This document shows positions 28,364 to 38,900 of a stretch of 64,000 nucleotides of DNA, piece by piece. A program made the translations under genes and the position numbers. Source of the DNA: Pontiella desulfatans. Lineage in GTDB: Bacteria > Verrucomicrobiota > Kiritimatiellia > Kiritimatiellales > Pontiellaceae. The notes under the pieces are model-generated. The model was not told the origin of the DNA, did no database searches, and saw only the letters and a list, made by a program, of their open reading frames with translations. The stretch covers positions 1,426,001-1,490,000 of the forward strand of contig NZ_CAAHFG010000001.1 in assembly GCF_900890425.1 (NCBI RefSeq). The letters run 5' to 3'. The first letter of the stretch is position 1. The number at the start of each line of letters is the position of its first letter.

Positions 28364-29855
28364 CCGACGGACTTTCGGAGTGCAGAGTTGCCGCCTAATC
28401 CCACTCATGCTGTTCCTTTCCTCTTGGGCTGTATGGGGATCGGTACAGCCTGTTGATTTGCGCTGTGAATACCGGGTTGATCCACTCGGGATTGATAATG
28501 TGCAGCCCCGTTTGAGCTGGAAGATTCTGGATCCGGATAAAACGCGCGGGCAACGACAGACCGGCTATCAGGTGCTGGTGGCGAGCAGCCTCGAAAAACT
28601 GAACCAGGACATCGGCGACCTGTGGGACTCCGGAGCCGTGAAGGAGTCGCAGTCGGCAAATAATGTGTATCAGGGGGCTTCGCTGAAATCCGGTATGGAG
28701 TGTTTGTGGAAAGTCCGGATCTGCGATATCGATGGCAAGGTGTCGGACTGGAGCCCGGTTGCGCGCTTTACGGTCGGCCTACTGGATTCCACCGATTGGA
28801 AGGGGGAATGGATCCTCAAAGAAGACCAACTGAAGACCGATCATAACTGGTACCGCAAAAACTTCACCCTTTCAGCGGAGCCAACCTCGGGTTTTGTTTA
28901 TGTGGCGTCGTTCGGCTATCACGAACTCTATGTGAACGGCCGAAAGGTGACGGATCAAGTGATGAACCCGGTTTCGTCCTACATGAAGAAGCGCATTCCG
29001 TATCTGACCTACGATATTTCCGCCCATCTGAAAAAGGGCGACAACGTGATTGCGGTCTGGCATGCGGCAGGCTGGGCGCGTTGGAGACGGATTCGCGAAT
29101 ATCGGAACATTCCGTTCGTATTTAAGGCGCAGGCGGAAATTGAAGTCGGAAATGAGCGTTTGTCGTTCGGTTCGGATACCAGTTGGAAATGTAAAAAAAG
29201 TCATACGGAATATTATGGCGATTGGGACATCCTTCGGTTTGGCGGGGAAACGATTGATGATCGTCGCAAGGAAGACGACTGGAATACGGCCGTTTATGAT
29301 GATCGCAACTGGGCGAACGCAGTCGTGTATGATGCCGCGGAACTCAATGCAAAAATCCCGGAAGGCGATAACATCAGCTTTGCGCTTAACAGCAATAAAG
29401 ACCGATCACTGAGATCGTTGTACAGCCCTATTAAAGCAGAATTAAGTGCGCAGATGGTCGAGCCTCAGGTTCGGTTTAAAGAGATAGCGCCGATTGAGGT
29501 GAAGGACAACAAAGACGGTACGTATCGCATTGATATGGGTGAAAACTACACCGGCTTTTTTGAGATGAATTTGTATGACGGTGCTGAAGGGGACTCCGTG
29601 ATCTTCGAAATCAGCGACCAGACCGAACTCGTCATGAACTGGAAACAGAAAAGCCAGTATATCTTTGGTAAAAGCGGCAAAGGCCGTTTTACGAACCGGT
29701 TCAACCTGGCCGGTGGTCGGTGGATCACGGTGTATGGGTTGAATTATAAACCGAAGTTGGAAGACATTAAGGGTTATGTCATTACCAACGACCGGAAACA
29801 AATCAGCACGTTCGAATCGTCCAACGAGCTGCTGAATAAAATCTACAAAATCAAC

Positions 29856-31312
29856 CATTGTCATCCCATAGATATTGAAAAAAAAGGCTGGCATGTGCCG
29901 TTGAAATCCTCCACTCGGAGGGTATGAAAAAACAACATAAACACAAGCCAGCCGGACATAGGTATACAACCTTGAAACAATTGTGCAATCTGATTCCCGG
30001 ACACATGGTGTCGAGCCTTGCGCAGAAGCATGGCGTGGACATTCAAAGCCGGACGTACACGCCGTGGAGCCATGTGGTTTCTTTGCTGTACGCCCACTTC
30101 TCCCATGCACTCGGACTCAACGATGTGTGCGACGCGCTCCAGATGAACGCGGCGGCGCTCTCTACCATCCGCGGCGCGGTTCCTCCGTCGCGTAACAACC
30201 TGAGCCACGCGAACAAGATCCGCAACGCGGACATGGCCGAAGAGCTCTACTGGTGCATGATGAAGCATCTGATGGATACGGTTCCGGGCTTCGCGAAGGG
30301 CAAGGTTCGGCGCGGATACCTCCGGCGCTTCAGCAAGACGATCCATGCGCTGGACTCGACCACGATCCAGCTCGTCGCCAACTGCATGGACTGGGCGAAG
30401 CATCGCCGCCGCAAGGCTGCGGCCAAGTGCCACCTGCGCCTCGACCTGCAAAGCTTCCTGCCCCGGTGCGCCATCATCGACACGGCGAAGCACCATGACA
30501 GCACGATGACCCAAAGCCTGTGCGCCGAGCTCAAACCCGGTGAAATCGCCGTGTTCGACAAGGCCTACAACAAGTTCAAGCATCTTTTCGAGCTGACGGT
30601 GCGCGGTGTCTGGTGGGTTGGCCGGGCGAAGGACAACATGCAGTACAAGGTGGTGCGCACCCTCGAAACCACCGGGCACAAGCGCATCCTGCGCGACGAG
30701 GTCATCGAGATGGTGGTCGAAGCATCGAAGAAAGCCTATCCGTGCGAGTTGCGCCGGGTCGTGGCGCTGGTCGAGATCAACGGCAAGGATGTCGAGATCG
30801 CCTTCATCACCAACCATCTGGAGTGGAGCGCGTGGACGGTCGCCGAACTCTACCGTTGCCGCTGGGACATCGAGGTGTTCTTCAAGGAGATCAAGCAGAC
30901 GCTCCAGCTCTCCGACTTCCTGGGCTACAGCGCCAACGCCGTGCGCTGGCAGATTTGGATGGGGTTGCTTGTCCACCTGCTGATGCGCTGCCTCGCGTTC
31001 ATGCACGGCTGGGAGCACAGCTTCAAGCGGCAGTTCACTGTTGTGCGCGCGGTGCTTTGGCGCCGGTGGAACCTGCCCGCCTTGCTGGATTCCTATGGGA
31101 CAGCCAAACCGCCCGGCCGCATACGGGGTGCGCCGGAACAGGCGTATCTGCCGGGGTTTGTCTAAGAGCTGTGGGACAGCCATATGCACAAAGCGCGGAA
31201 CCATGGTTAACCTTCAACAAAAAATCGGAATTGACTAAATGAATCGGACATCAGAAACCTTAACAAAAACGGGGTTTTACTCTCCGTCAGCACCACCTAT
31301 GGGATGAATGTG
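29856..31312 (+). mobile_element. IS4-family insertion sequence inside the GH78 gene
   Basis: A 1457-bp element. Ends: CATTGTCATCCCATAG on the left and, reverse-complemented, CACATTCATCCCATAG on the right (13 of 16 match). It is flanked by 9-bp direct repeats AAAATCAAC at 29847-29855 and 31313-31321, a typical IS4-family duplication (a 10-bp reading AAAATCAACC with IS start at 29857 is also possible). It carries one transposase. The intact repeats and frame suggest insertion without later rearrangement. Confidence 0.9.
29924..31165 (+). CDS. IS4-family transposase
   Basis: A 413-residue DDE transposase. First Asp in TIHALDSTTIQL; second in GEIAVFDKAYNKF; Glu in the Y-(2)-R-(3)-E-(6)-K signature YRCRWDIEVFFKEIKQ that defines IS4 family enzymes. 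An N-terminal DUF4372-like region (HMVSSLAQKHGVDIQSRTYTPWSHVVSLLYAHFS) is present. CGGAGGG 5 bp upstream supports the start. It looks intact and possibly active. Confidence 0.95.
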   Translation: MKKQHKHKPAGHRYTTLKQLCNLIPGHMVSSLAQKHGVDIQSRTYTPWSHVVSLLYAHFSHALGLNDVCDALQMNAAALSTIRGAVPPSRNNLSHANKIRNADMAEELYWCMMKHLMDTVPGFAKGKVRRGYLRRFSKTIHALDSTTIQLVANCMDWAKHRRRKAAAKCHLRLDLQSFLPRCAIIDTAKHHDSTMTQSLCAELKPGEIAVFDKAYNKFKHLFELTVRGVWWVGRAKDNMQYKVVRTLETTGHKRILRDEVIEMVVEASKKAYPCELRRVVALVEINGKDVEIAFITNHLEWSAWTVAELYRCRWDIEVFFKEIKQTLQLSDFLGYSANAVRWQIWMGLLVHLLMRCLAFMHGWEHSFKRQFTVVRAVLWRRWNLPALLDSYGTAKPPGRIRGAPEQAYLPGFV

Positions 31313-33074
31313 AAAATCAACCTGAATACCTGTCTTGCGAACACCATCGATGGAATCTTGGTCGATTGTCCCCACCGCGAACGCCGTGGCTGGGGGGAAG
31401 TGACTGTGGCGGCCATGTATGGCGACGCGCTGCCCAACTTCGAAAGCGGGGCCTTCATGGATCAATATGCGCAGTTTATGCGTGATGCCCAGTTTAAGGA
31501 CGGCCAGATCCGGGGGGTTATTAACGAAGAGGATCGTCCGTTCCTGATGTGGAAGGCCAACAGCCCGATCACGATTTGGGAAACCTTTAAGATGCTGGGC
31601 GATAAAAAAATACTACGGGATAATTACGATTCCATGCGGAAATGGATGGAGTGGATGCACCAAGCCTCCAATTATGAAACCGGTGGAGCTCTCAAAATAG
31701 GAGCACGCGGAGCACGTGAAATGCCGGGCCTGGGCGACTGGTGTACGCCACACGGGAATTTCTGGGACAGCAGTAATTCACCGGATGCGGCCCACTTCAA
31801 CAACTGTACCTATGCCTATATGCTCGATTGTTCCAAGAAAATGGCCGAAGCCTTGGGTGAAACCAACGACGCGGAAACCTATGCCGACCGCCTCAGGGTT
31901 TAGCGGACAGCAACGCACAAACTCTCCTACAATCCCGCGACAGGACAATACCTTGACGGCAAGCAAGTCGATCAGGCCTTTGCCTTATTGGCCGGCGTGA
32001 CACCCCCGGAGGAACGTGAAAAGGTCCGAGCGCAACTGGCGGATAATGTGCTTTATTCATTCCCGTATTATGATGCCGGAAGCTCCGGGCAGGCACTTTA
32101 CACCCGCTTCTTCGCCGAATATGGCGAGCGCATGGATTTGGTTTATGAGTTGCTCAAGGATACTGGCCATCCCAGTTATGGATACTTTGTCGAGCAGGGG
32201 AAAACCGTTTGGCCGGAGCGTTGGTCCGCGGTTGGAGACAGCCAGATCCACACCTGTTATACCGGGATCGGTGCCTACTTCATTAAAGGTTTTGGCGGCA
32301 TCCGTCCCGATCCGGCCAACCCCGGAATGAAAAACGTTATCATCAAGCCAGCGCCGGTTGGCGACCTGACGTACGCCAACACCGAATTCGAATCGATGTA
32401 TGGCAACATTGTCGTGAACTGGAAACGCGAGGGCAGGGGCGCGAGCTACCACATTGAAATCCCCGTTAATTGCACGGCCAAAGTCTATCTTCCATCCCTA
32501 GGAAAAGAAGGGGTGAAAGAAGCCGGTGAAATGGTCGGTGTTAAATACCTCGGTACGGAACAAAGCGAAGCCGTCGGCAACTATGTCGTGTACCGGGTTG
32601 AGTCCGGCACATACGACTTTACCGTCGACCAGATGCCCAGAATCGAATTTCCGAAACCGCTGTACAAGGGGGCGAACCGTTCAAGGATTGGGCGCATGAA
32701 TGCCTCCTCCATGTTTATTGAAACGGAAAAACTACCTGGCTTCGAAGCCTTTAAGGCCAACGATGGTAATCCGGATACCTGCTGGCAGGCCGGCGGAGTC
32801 AAAGATCAATGGCTGGAAGTGGAATGGGTCAAGCCGCAGACCTTCAGCAAGGTAGTGATCAACGAAGTCGGAAATGAAATCAAACGCTACAAGGTTCAGG
32901 CCTGGGGTGGAAATGGATGGCAGGATCTGGCGGTAGGCGAAACCTGCGGTTCAGAAAAAACACATGCCTTCGATGCCGTGACCGCAAGCCAATGCCGGAT
33001 ATTTATCATTGATGCTTCAAAAGCCGCATCGATATCCGAGTTCGGGATATTTTAAAGCGATCCCGTAACGGAGC

Positions 33075-33092
33075 GGGGGCTTTCCTGCCCCC
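33075..33092. terminator. Hairpin between convergent genes
   Basis: GGGGGC/GCCCCC stem with a 6-base loop in the 41-bp gap between the + strand GH78 pseudogene and the minus-strand GH78 gene. There is no T-run on either side, so bidirectional termination is plausible but not certain. Confidence 0.45.
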
Positions 33093-33096
33093 GGTG

Positions 33097-35946
33097 CTAT
33101 TCATAGGCAAAGCGATAAACACCGGAGCCGACTTCGCACTTCAGCCATTTCTGTTCGCCCTCAATGACGGGTGTGAGCTTTTTCTGGAGTCCGCGTTGAT
33201 TTCCTTCGGACAGTTCTTTCCCGGAACGGTAGGGGATGAAGAAGGTTGCGGTGGTGTTCGGTGGAACTTCGATTTCCCACGTGAATGCACCGCCATCTTT
33301 TTTCCATTCGCTGCGGATTTTGCCATAGGGCGATTCCACGCTGGTTTTAACCCAGTCGATCTGATCGGTCAGCTGCGGCTTGAGCTGGAAATGTTTATAG
33401 CCTGCCGTCTTCTCGTCCGGCCGGATGCCGCCGAGCGCTTCGTGCATGAAAGCCGTGAACCCGCCGTTCATGGGATGGTTGAACGAGTTGCTGAATTTTA
33501 CCTTGGTCCAGTCGAACCGGCGTTCCGGCCAGGTGGATAAACCCAGGTTCATGATAAATCCGGGTCCGGGGAAGGTGGTGTCGTTCAGCATGCGGTGCGC
33601 CTGAGCGCCGTGCCCGTTGTCCGCCAGAACCGTATACAGATGGCGCAGGCCATGAATCCCGCAGGCATGATGACCGTTGTGCCGTTCGTTGATGTCGAAT
33701 AGCAGGCCTGCAACGCGGTCTTCGATTTCATCCTCGGGCACCATGCCGAGTTTCAGCGCCATCACGGTGGCCGTCTGGCTTCCGTAGTGTTTCAAATCAC
33801 TTCCTTCAATCGGTTTCAAGTAAACCCTGTCGAAGGCTTTCTGGATACGATCGGCTTCTTCAAGGCACCCTTTGCTGTAGTCGGCATCGCTCATCAGAAG
33901 CGCCATTTCGCTAATCAGTTGCAGCGCCTGGTAATAGAAGGCCGTGCCGGAAACGTAGGGGTGGCACTCCATGAACTCGGGGGCGGCCTTGCGGTCCCAG
34001 TTGGGTGGGCACCAGTCGCCGAGGCCGTTATCGATCACGCCGTCCTTGTTTTTGAACGATTTGTAGTAGGTGATGAAATCCTTGAAATGTTCATAGTGCG
34101 GCTTGAAGGCTTCGGCATCGCCCGTATGCACATACATGCGCCACGGAATGATGATGTAGGCGATTGCCCAATCAATCGTAGCCACGCGGTTGCACCGTTT
34201 GCCCGGTGCCACCATGGGCGGTACGCCGGGGCTGTCCGGTAGAATCCGTTTAGCTTTATGATCCTTGTTCAGGCTATCCTGGATGTCGCGGACATATTTG
34301 GAAAAAAACCGCGCCATGTCATAGTTGTAGAGGCTGAGATCCGCCGTGGCGTGGGCATCGCCGAGCCACCCGCATTTTTCGCGGTGGGGGCAGTCTTCCG
34401 GGAAGGAATGCCAGTTGCCTTCGAGGCTCAGCAGACTGGCGGCATACTGTTTATTGAGCATCTCATTCGATGACTCAAACGAGCCGGTCTTTTCAAGCGC
34501 ACTACGAACAAAGACCGCTTCAATGCTCTCCGCCGTCGGCGCCTGGGCAAGGCCGCTGATTTCCAGGTATTGGAAGCCGGAGTAGACAAAGCGGGGCGAG
34601 TAGGATTCCGGGCCGCCTCCTTTGCAGATGTAAAAGTGTTCTTCCGGTGCGCCGGGAGCGCCGCCGCGGGTTTTCTGTTCTCCCCGGCCGGTGTCCCGAT
34701 CCAGCACTTCGGTGGGATAGAACCGGATCACGTCGCCACTGTTCTGGTTCAGTTTAATATCATACCAGCCGGAAAAGTTTTTGCCGAAATCGACCAGGTA
34801 GGTGTCGTCAGTCACCTTCTTGATGGAAACGGGCTTGAAACGTTCCACCTCTTTGATCGGTGGCAGCAGCTGCGGACGCAGTTTGTGGTCGGGGCAAGGT
34901 GCGGGAACGATTACAGCTTGCTGCCAGCAGGAATCGTCGAGGCCGGGTTTCGACCAGCCTGGGATTTCCCGGCGGGCATCGTAGGTTTCGCCCCAGTAGG
35001 CGTTATCGAACAGGATCGGGCTGACGGTGGCTTTCCAGCTGGTGTCGGTTGCGAAGGTCTCGTGGCTACCGTCGGCATATTCCACGAACAGCTTGGCGCG
35101 CAACCTAGGTTTGCCATATTCAAATTTAGGATTGAAAGCGAGGTTCTGGCCGTAGAACCCGTTGCCGAGCCAAACGCCGAGGGCATTCGTGCCTGGTTTT
35201 AGGGCATCGGTGATGTCATGCACCACATAGAGCGTGTGCTTTTCATAGTTGGTCTGGCCGGGATCGAGGACGTGGTCGCTGGTCTTTTTCCCGTTGATGT
35301 AAAATTCGGAATAGCCGATGCCGCTCACGTAGGCACGTGCCTTTTTAACCTCTTTGGCAATGTTGATCTCTTTGCGCAGCAGGGGAGAGGGATTGGAACG
35401 GAGCACGTCGTCTTTGTTGCTCGGCTTACGGCTGGCGAATTCCGAATCGCGCGTATCCTTCTCCAGCCCGATCCATTCTGAACCTTTCCAATCATTGGAA
35501 TCCAGCAACGCCATTTCCCAGGAAGCGGTTTCCGACCACGCGCTGGTGTTCCCCTTGCTGACGGTAACCTGAACTTTCCAATGGCAGGACTGCCGGCTCT
35601 GCAGTTTTTTCCCAAGGTATGGAACCAGCACGGACTGCGAAGATGAAATGACGCCGCTGTCCCACAGGTCGCCCTGGTTGTTGGCCAGGTTTTCCGGACT
35701 GCTCGAAACCAGGATGCGGAAAGACTGCTGTTCGACGTTCTTAGCGGTTGTATCGTTGACCCTGACCTTCCAACTGAGCCGGGGTTGCGTGATGTCGAGC
35801 TGGATCGGATCGCGAAGGTGCTCGACCTTGAGGTCATATAGGCTGACGCCGCCACTTGCTTGGGCATTGACCCAACTCAGTATAAGAAGTGCCGTAAGCT
35901 TTGAAGCACGTATTGAAGGGGTAGATTGTAGTATTGATCGTTTCAT
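33097..35946 (-). CDS. GH78 alpha-L-rhamnosidase
   Basis: A 949-residue exported GH78 enzyme: signal peptide (to about residue 30), Ig-like QLDITQPRLSWKV, jelly-roll modules (ARAYVSGIGYSEFYINGKKTSDHVLDPGQTNYEKH), barrel with FPEDCPHREKCGWLGDAHATADL, LGLSTWPERRFDWT and SNSFNHPMNGGFTAFMHEALGG, then the C-terminal beta domain. Compared with 18799-21693 the active-site Glu sits in HREKCGW, closer to the disrupted GH78. It is 42 bp downstream of the GH106 gene on the same strand, a two-gene rhamnosidase operon. It may cover part of the role of the broken GH78 gene that faces it. Confidence 0.94.
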   Translation of the reverse strand: MKRSILQSTPSIRASKLTALLILSWVNAQASGGVSLYDLKVEHLRDPIQLDITQPRLSWKVRVNDTTAKNVEQQSFRILVSSSPENLANNQGDLWDSGVISSSQSVLVPYLGKKLQSRQSCHWKVQVTVSKGNTSAWSETASWEMALLDSNDWKGSEWIGLEKDTRDSEFASRKPSNKDDVLRSNPSPLLRKEINIAKEVKKARAYVSGIGYSEFYINGKKTSDHVLDPGQTNYEKHTLYVVHDITDALKPGTNALGVWLGNGFYGQNLAFNPKFEYGKPRLRAKLFVEYADGSHETFATDTSWKATVSPILFDNAYWGETYDARREIPGWSKPGLDDSCWQQAVIVPAPCPDHKLRPQLLPPIKEVERFKPVSIKKVTDDTYLVDFGKNFSGWYDIKLNQNSGDVIRFYPTEVLDRDTGRGEQKTRGGAPGAPEEHFYICKGGGPESYSPRFVYSGFQYLEISGLAQAPTAESIEAVFVRSALEKTGSFESSNEMLNKQYAASLLSLEGNWHSFPEDCPHREKCGWLGDAHATADLSLYNYDMARFFSKYVRDIQDSLNKDHKAKRILPDSPGVPPMVAPGKRCNRVATIDWAIAYIIIPWRMYVHTGDAEAFKPHYEHFKDFITYYKSFKNKDGVIDNGLGDWCPPNWDRKAAPEFMECHPYVSGTAFYYQALQLISEMALLMSDADYSKGCLEEADRIQKAFDRVYLKPIEGSDLKHYGSQTATVMALKLGMVPEDEIEDRVAGLLFDINERHNGHHACGIHGLRHLYTVLADNGHGAQAHRMLNDTTFPGPGFIMNLGLSTWPERRFDWTKVKFSNSFNHPMNGGFTAFMHEALGGIRPDEKTAGYKHFQLKPQLTDQIDWVKTSVESPYGKIRSEWKKDGGAFTWEIEVPPNTTATFFIPYRSGKELSEGNQRGLQKKLTPVIEGEQKWLKCEVGSGVYRFAYE

Positions 35947-35988
35947 TCTAATTCCGCTTCCGGCAGATGGGTTGTGAACCTAAGTTGG

Positions 35989-38900
35989 TTAAAGCTCAAC
36001 GGCGATTCCCCGATGCAGGAAGACGGGGCCGGTGAGTCCTGCCGGTATCGGTGTTTCGTCTTTCTTCGGGCCACTGATTACCCAGCTCTTGCGTGAATCC
36101 GGTTTTTGTTGGGCATCATAGATCAGCCGGTTGAACCAGGTGTTGGTGACTTTGATTTCGATCCGGTTTTTCCCGGTTTTCAACTGCTGCGTAATATCCG
36201 CCCGGTACGGAGGTGCCCAGACGAAGGCGGCGGAGGTTCCGTTCACCACAACCTCGGCCATGTTGTCGACGCGCCCCAGATCGAGCAGGTAACGCTGGTT
36301 CGGTTGTTTTGCATCGAGGTTGAAAAAGGTTTGGTAGGTGGCCGTTCCGGAAAAGGCTTTGGCTTCCTCATCGTCCAGCTCCGACCACGGCATGACCGAA
36401 TCCAACTTAACGTCAGTGTTGGCAACCCACTCCGGCGGAAAAGCGAGCGTCCAGCCGTTGTTCAGTGGAGCAGTTTGTGCACCTTTGATTCCCACGGTCT
36501 GGATGCTCCCGGCGTATGCGGTGAGTTGATAGGTTCCGTTTTGCCAGGCCGTTTGGGTGGTGGGGTCGAGCGCGGGCAGCGGACGGGGTTCAATCCAGGG
36601 CATACGGCGCTGTTCAGGTGTCAGCCCGAAGATCGGGAACGGTGTGCTTTGATCCTGACGGTTTAGATCGGTGGCATCGATGACCGTCTTTCCATCGCGC
36701 TCGATTTTTACATAAGTGGGCTGGCTTGCTTCCCCTTCAAAGGTAATGAAGGCCGCGCCGGTTGCCGGGAGATTCATGGGGACAACGGTGTGCGTTTCGG
36801 TGATGGAATAGACGGGCAGTGCGGTTTTGGTGCCTGTTGCCGGATCCCACAGAAACGGTTGGCCTTTCGCGCGGAACTGCAGGTTTGCGACCAAGGGGTC
36901 AAACCGGCTGGCAGCAATGAAGTAGATCTCTTGCTTGTCGGTTCTGCGGTGGCACCAGGTGGCGCCTGTGGTTCCGATCAGATCCGGCTGGATGCCGAGT
37001 GCCTGTAAATGATCCACCAGATCACCGCCCCAGAGCAGTCGGCCTTTTCCGATTCGTTTATCGCCTGATTCAGCAGGGGTTTCTCCCCAGAGTTTTGCGA
37101 CCAAGCGTTTGAACAGTTCGTCGGCCTTGGATCCACCGGAGAGCGATGCATTCAGGTCGGGCGCGGAACCAATGACGGTGGATCCTTGTTCGATCAGGGA
37201 TTTCAGTCGGGCGAGCGTTTCCGGTTTCAGGCGTCGGCATTGTTCCTCGGCCAGCCAGATGAGACGCCATTGGGTACCGTTTGAAATCTGTAGGTTTCCG
37301 TCTTTTGCCTGAAGGCTGTTCACCAGCACATCGTGGTTGAGATAGTCGAACTTGTATCCATTCGGGAAGGGCGAATGCTGAACGGGTTTGTGATCCAGGT
37401 CGTCGCCGAGATACCAGAGCACATCCGACACCGGAAGCCCGCTCTGCAACAGGACATGGCAGCGGGCAATGTAGTCGGTAAACTCCGGCATATGTTTCCA
37501 CCAGGTTTGTCCACGAATAAACGGGGTACCGATGGTGCCGCCGAACGTGGTGCCCGGGGCGCGGTCGAACGGGTTGTGGGTGAAGGTGTGGAAAACCACA
37601 TGGTTGATCCCCTGCGCAAAATGGAGGTTGGCCAGATGCTTTATCGTGTAAAAATGCTCGTCCCAGTTGGTGTGCGCCTTACCGCCGGCCAGGGTGAACG
37701 ACTCGGCGGCGATCAACGGTTTTCCGTAGATGTGGGCCGAAGAAACCATCGGCGCGGTGGGCTTGGTTTCAAATCCTCCCCAGTGCGGATCGTTCGGCGT
37801 CCAGGCCTCGCACATGGGAATGTCGGCCTTGCTGGAAAACTGAAGGATGTCGCCCGGAGAGACATCGCCGATGGCGGTTTCGAAGGAGAGGGTCAGTCCG
37901 CGCTCCCGGCCAAGCTCGGCCATGCGGCCGAAATAGTGGTCGACCAATAGATCGTTGATCGTGTCGCGCCAATCACGTAGGAAGCGTTCGGAAGTCGGCA
38001 CATCATTAATCACCCAGCCGGAGAGGGCGGGCAGCATCGTGCGGAGCGGATAGCCCAGGCGGGTTTCAAACTCTTCTTCCATCTCCGGAGTCCAGGTCTG
38101 GGTGTAGCATTCCCAACTGTCGATCAGCATACCCTGCAGACGTCCATTGTCAGCAGGGCCGCCAGGCTGGCTGAGGCGCCCAATGTAACCGGAAAAATGG
38201 GTGTCCGCACCGCGCTTTGAAAGTTTGTTGCACTCAAAGCCGGTGGCTTCCGGCGGAGCGGGTTTGTTTTTAACACCGGTATTCACATGGCCGTATCGCA
38301 CAATGGTCCAGTTTCCCTTCGGTGCTTTCCAGTTCAGCGAACCGTCGCTCTCCATTTTATCTGAGAGATCGATAATGTCGTCCACCTGAATATGGCTGGC
38401 AGGATTCTGGTTTGGCGGTTCAGTGCGTTCCAGGCTACGCAGCACATAGCCGGCCTGTCCCCGCCAGTCGTTCAGTCGGGCACCGTTGTAAAGCCGCAGG
38501 TAGGTCAGTTCGAGCGGATGATTGTTTTCAAAAATGATGCGGAAGCGGTTCGATTTAAAGTCCGGGAACGCCAGATGGATGCCATGTTCCGGCAGACGAT
38601 CCTGCCAGTTGCCGCGCGGAATCACACGCGAGCCAATATCTTTCCATCCGTTGGAACCATGACCCTGCAGGCGGATGACGGTGTCCGAATCAAAACTCCG
38701 CCGCTTCATCAGCTGCTCGGTCGGGGGAACCTCGATGGTGCGCAGTACGGTCGGTTCCGCAAAGGTCAGCTCAAGCCAGGTACGGTCTTTCTTGGTTACC
38801 GGAAGTTGAATTTTCGGGTTCCCGTCTTTGGAAAAAAGGCTGTTCCAATCCGCATTTTTCAGATTGCTTTTTATGCTGACGGGGATCATTGGCTCGGCTA

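Larger units (their letters stand above)
28341..33055 (+). pseudogene. GH78 alpha-L-rhamnosidase, disrupted by IS4-family insertion and an amber codon
   Basis: The 5' part (28341-29855) encodes a signal peptide, the GH78 N-terminal domains and ends in NELLNKIYKIN. The 3' part (from 31322) resumes at LNTCLANTIDGILVDCPHRERRGWG, the GH78 active-site region, and runs through TVWPERWSAVGDSQ to a C-terminal F5/8-type-C (CBM32-like) domain ending at 33055. Removing the IS and one 9-bp target copy joins the halves in frame. A second lesion, TAG at 31901-31903, interrupts ...TYADRLRV / RTATHKLSYNPATGQYLDG; translation in the same frame continues across it. The GTG at 28341 overlaps the small membrane protein gene by 23 bp. 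The enzyme was probably the last member of the 24962 operon. Confidence 0.9.
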
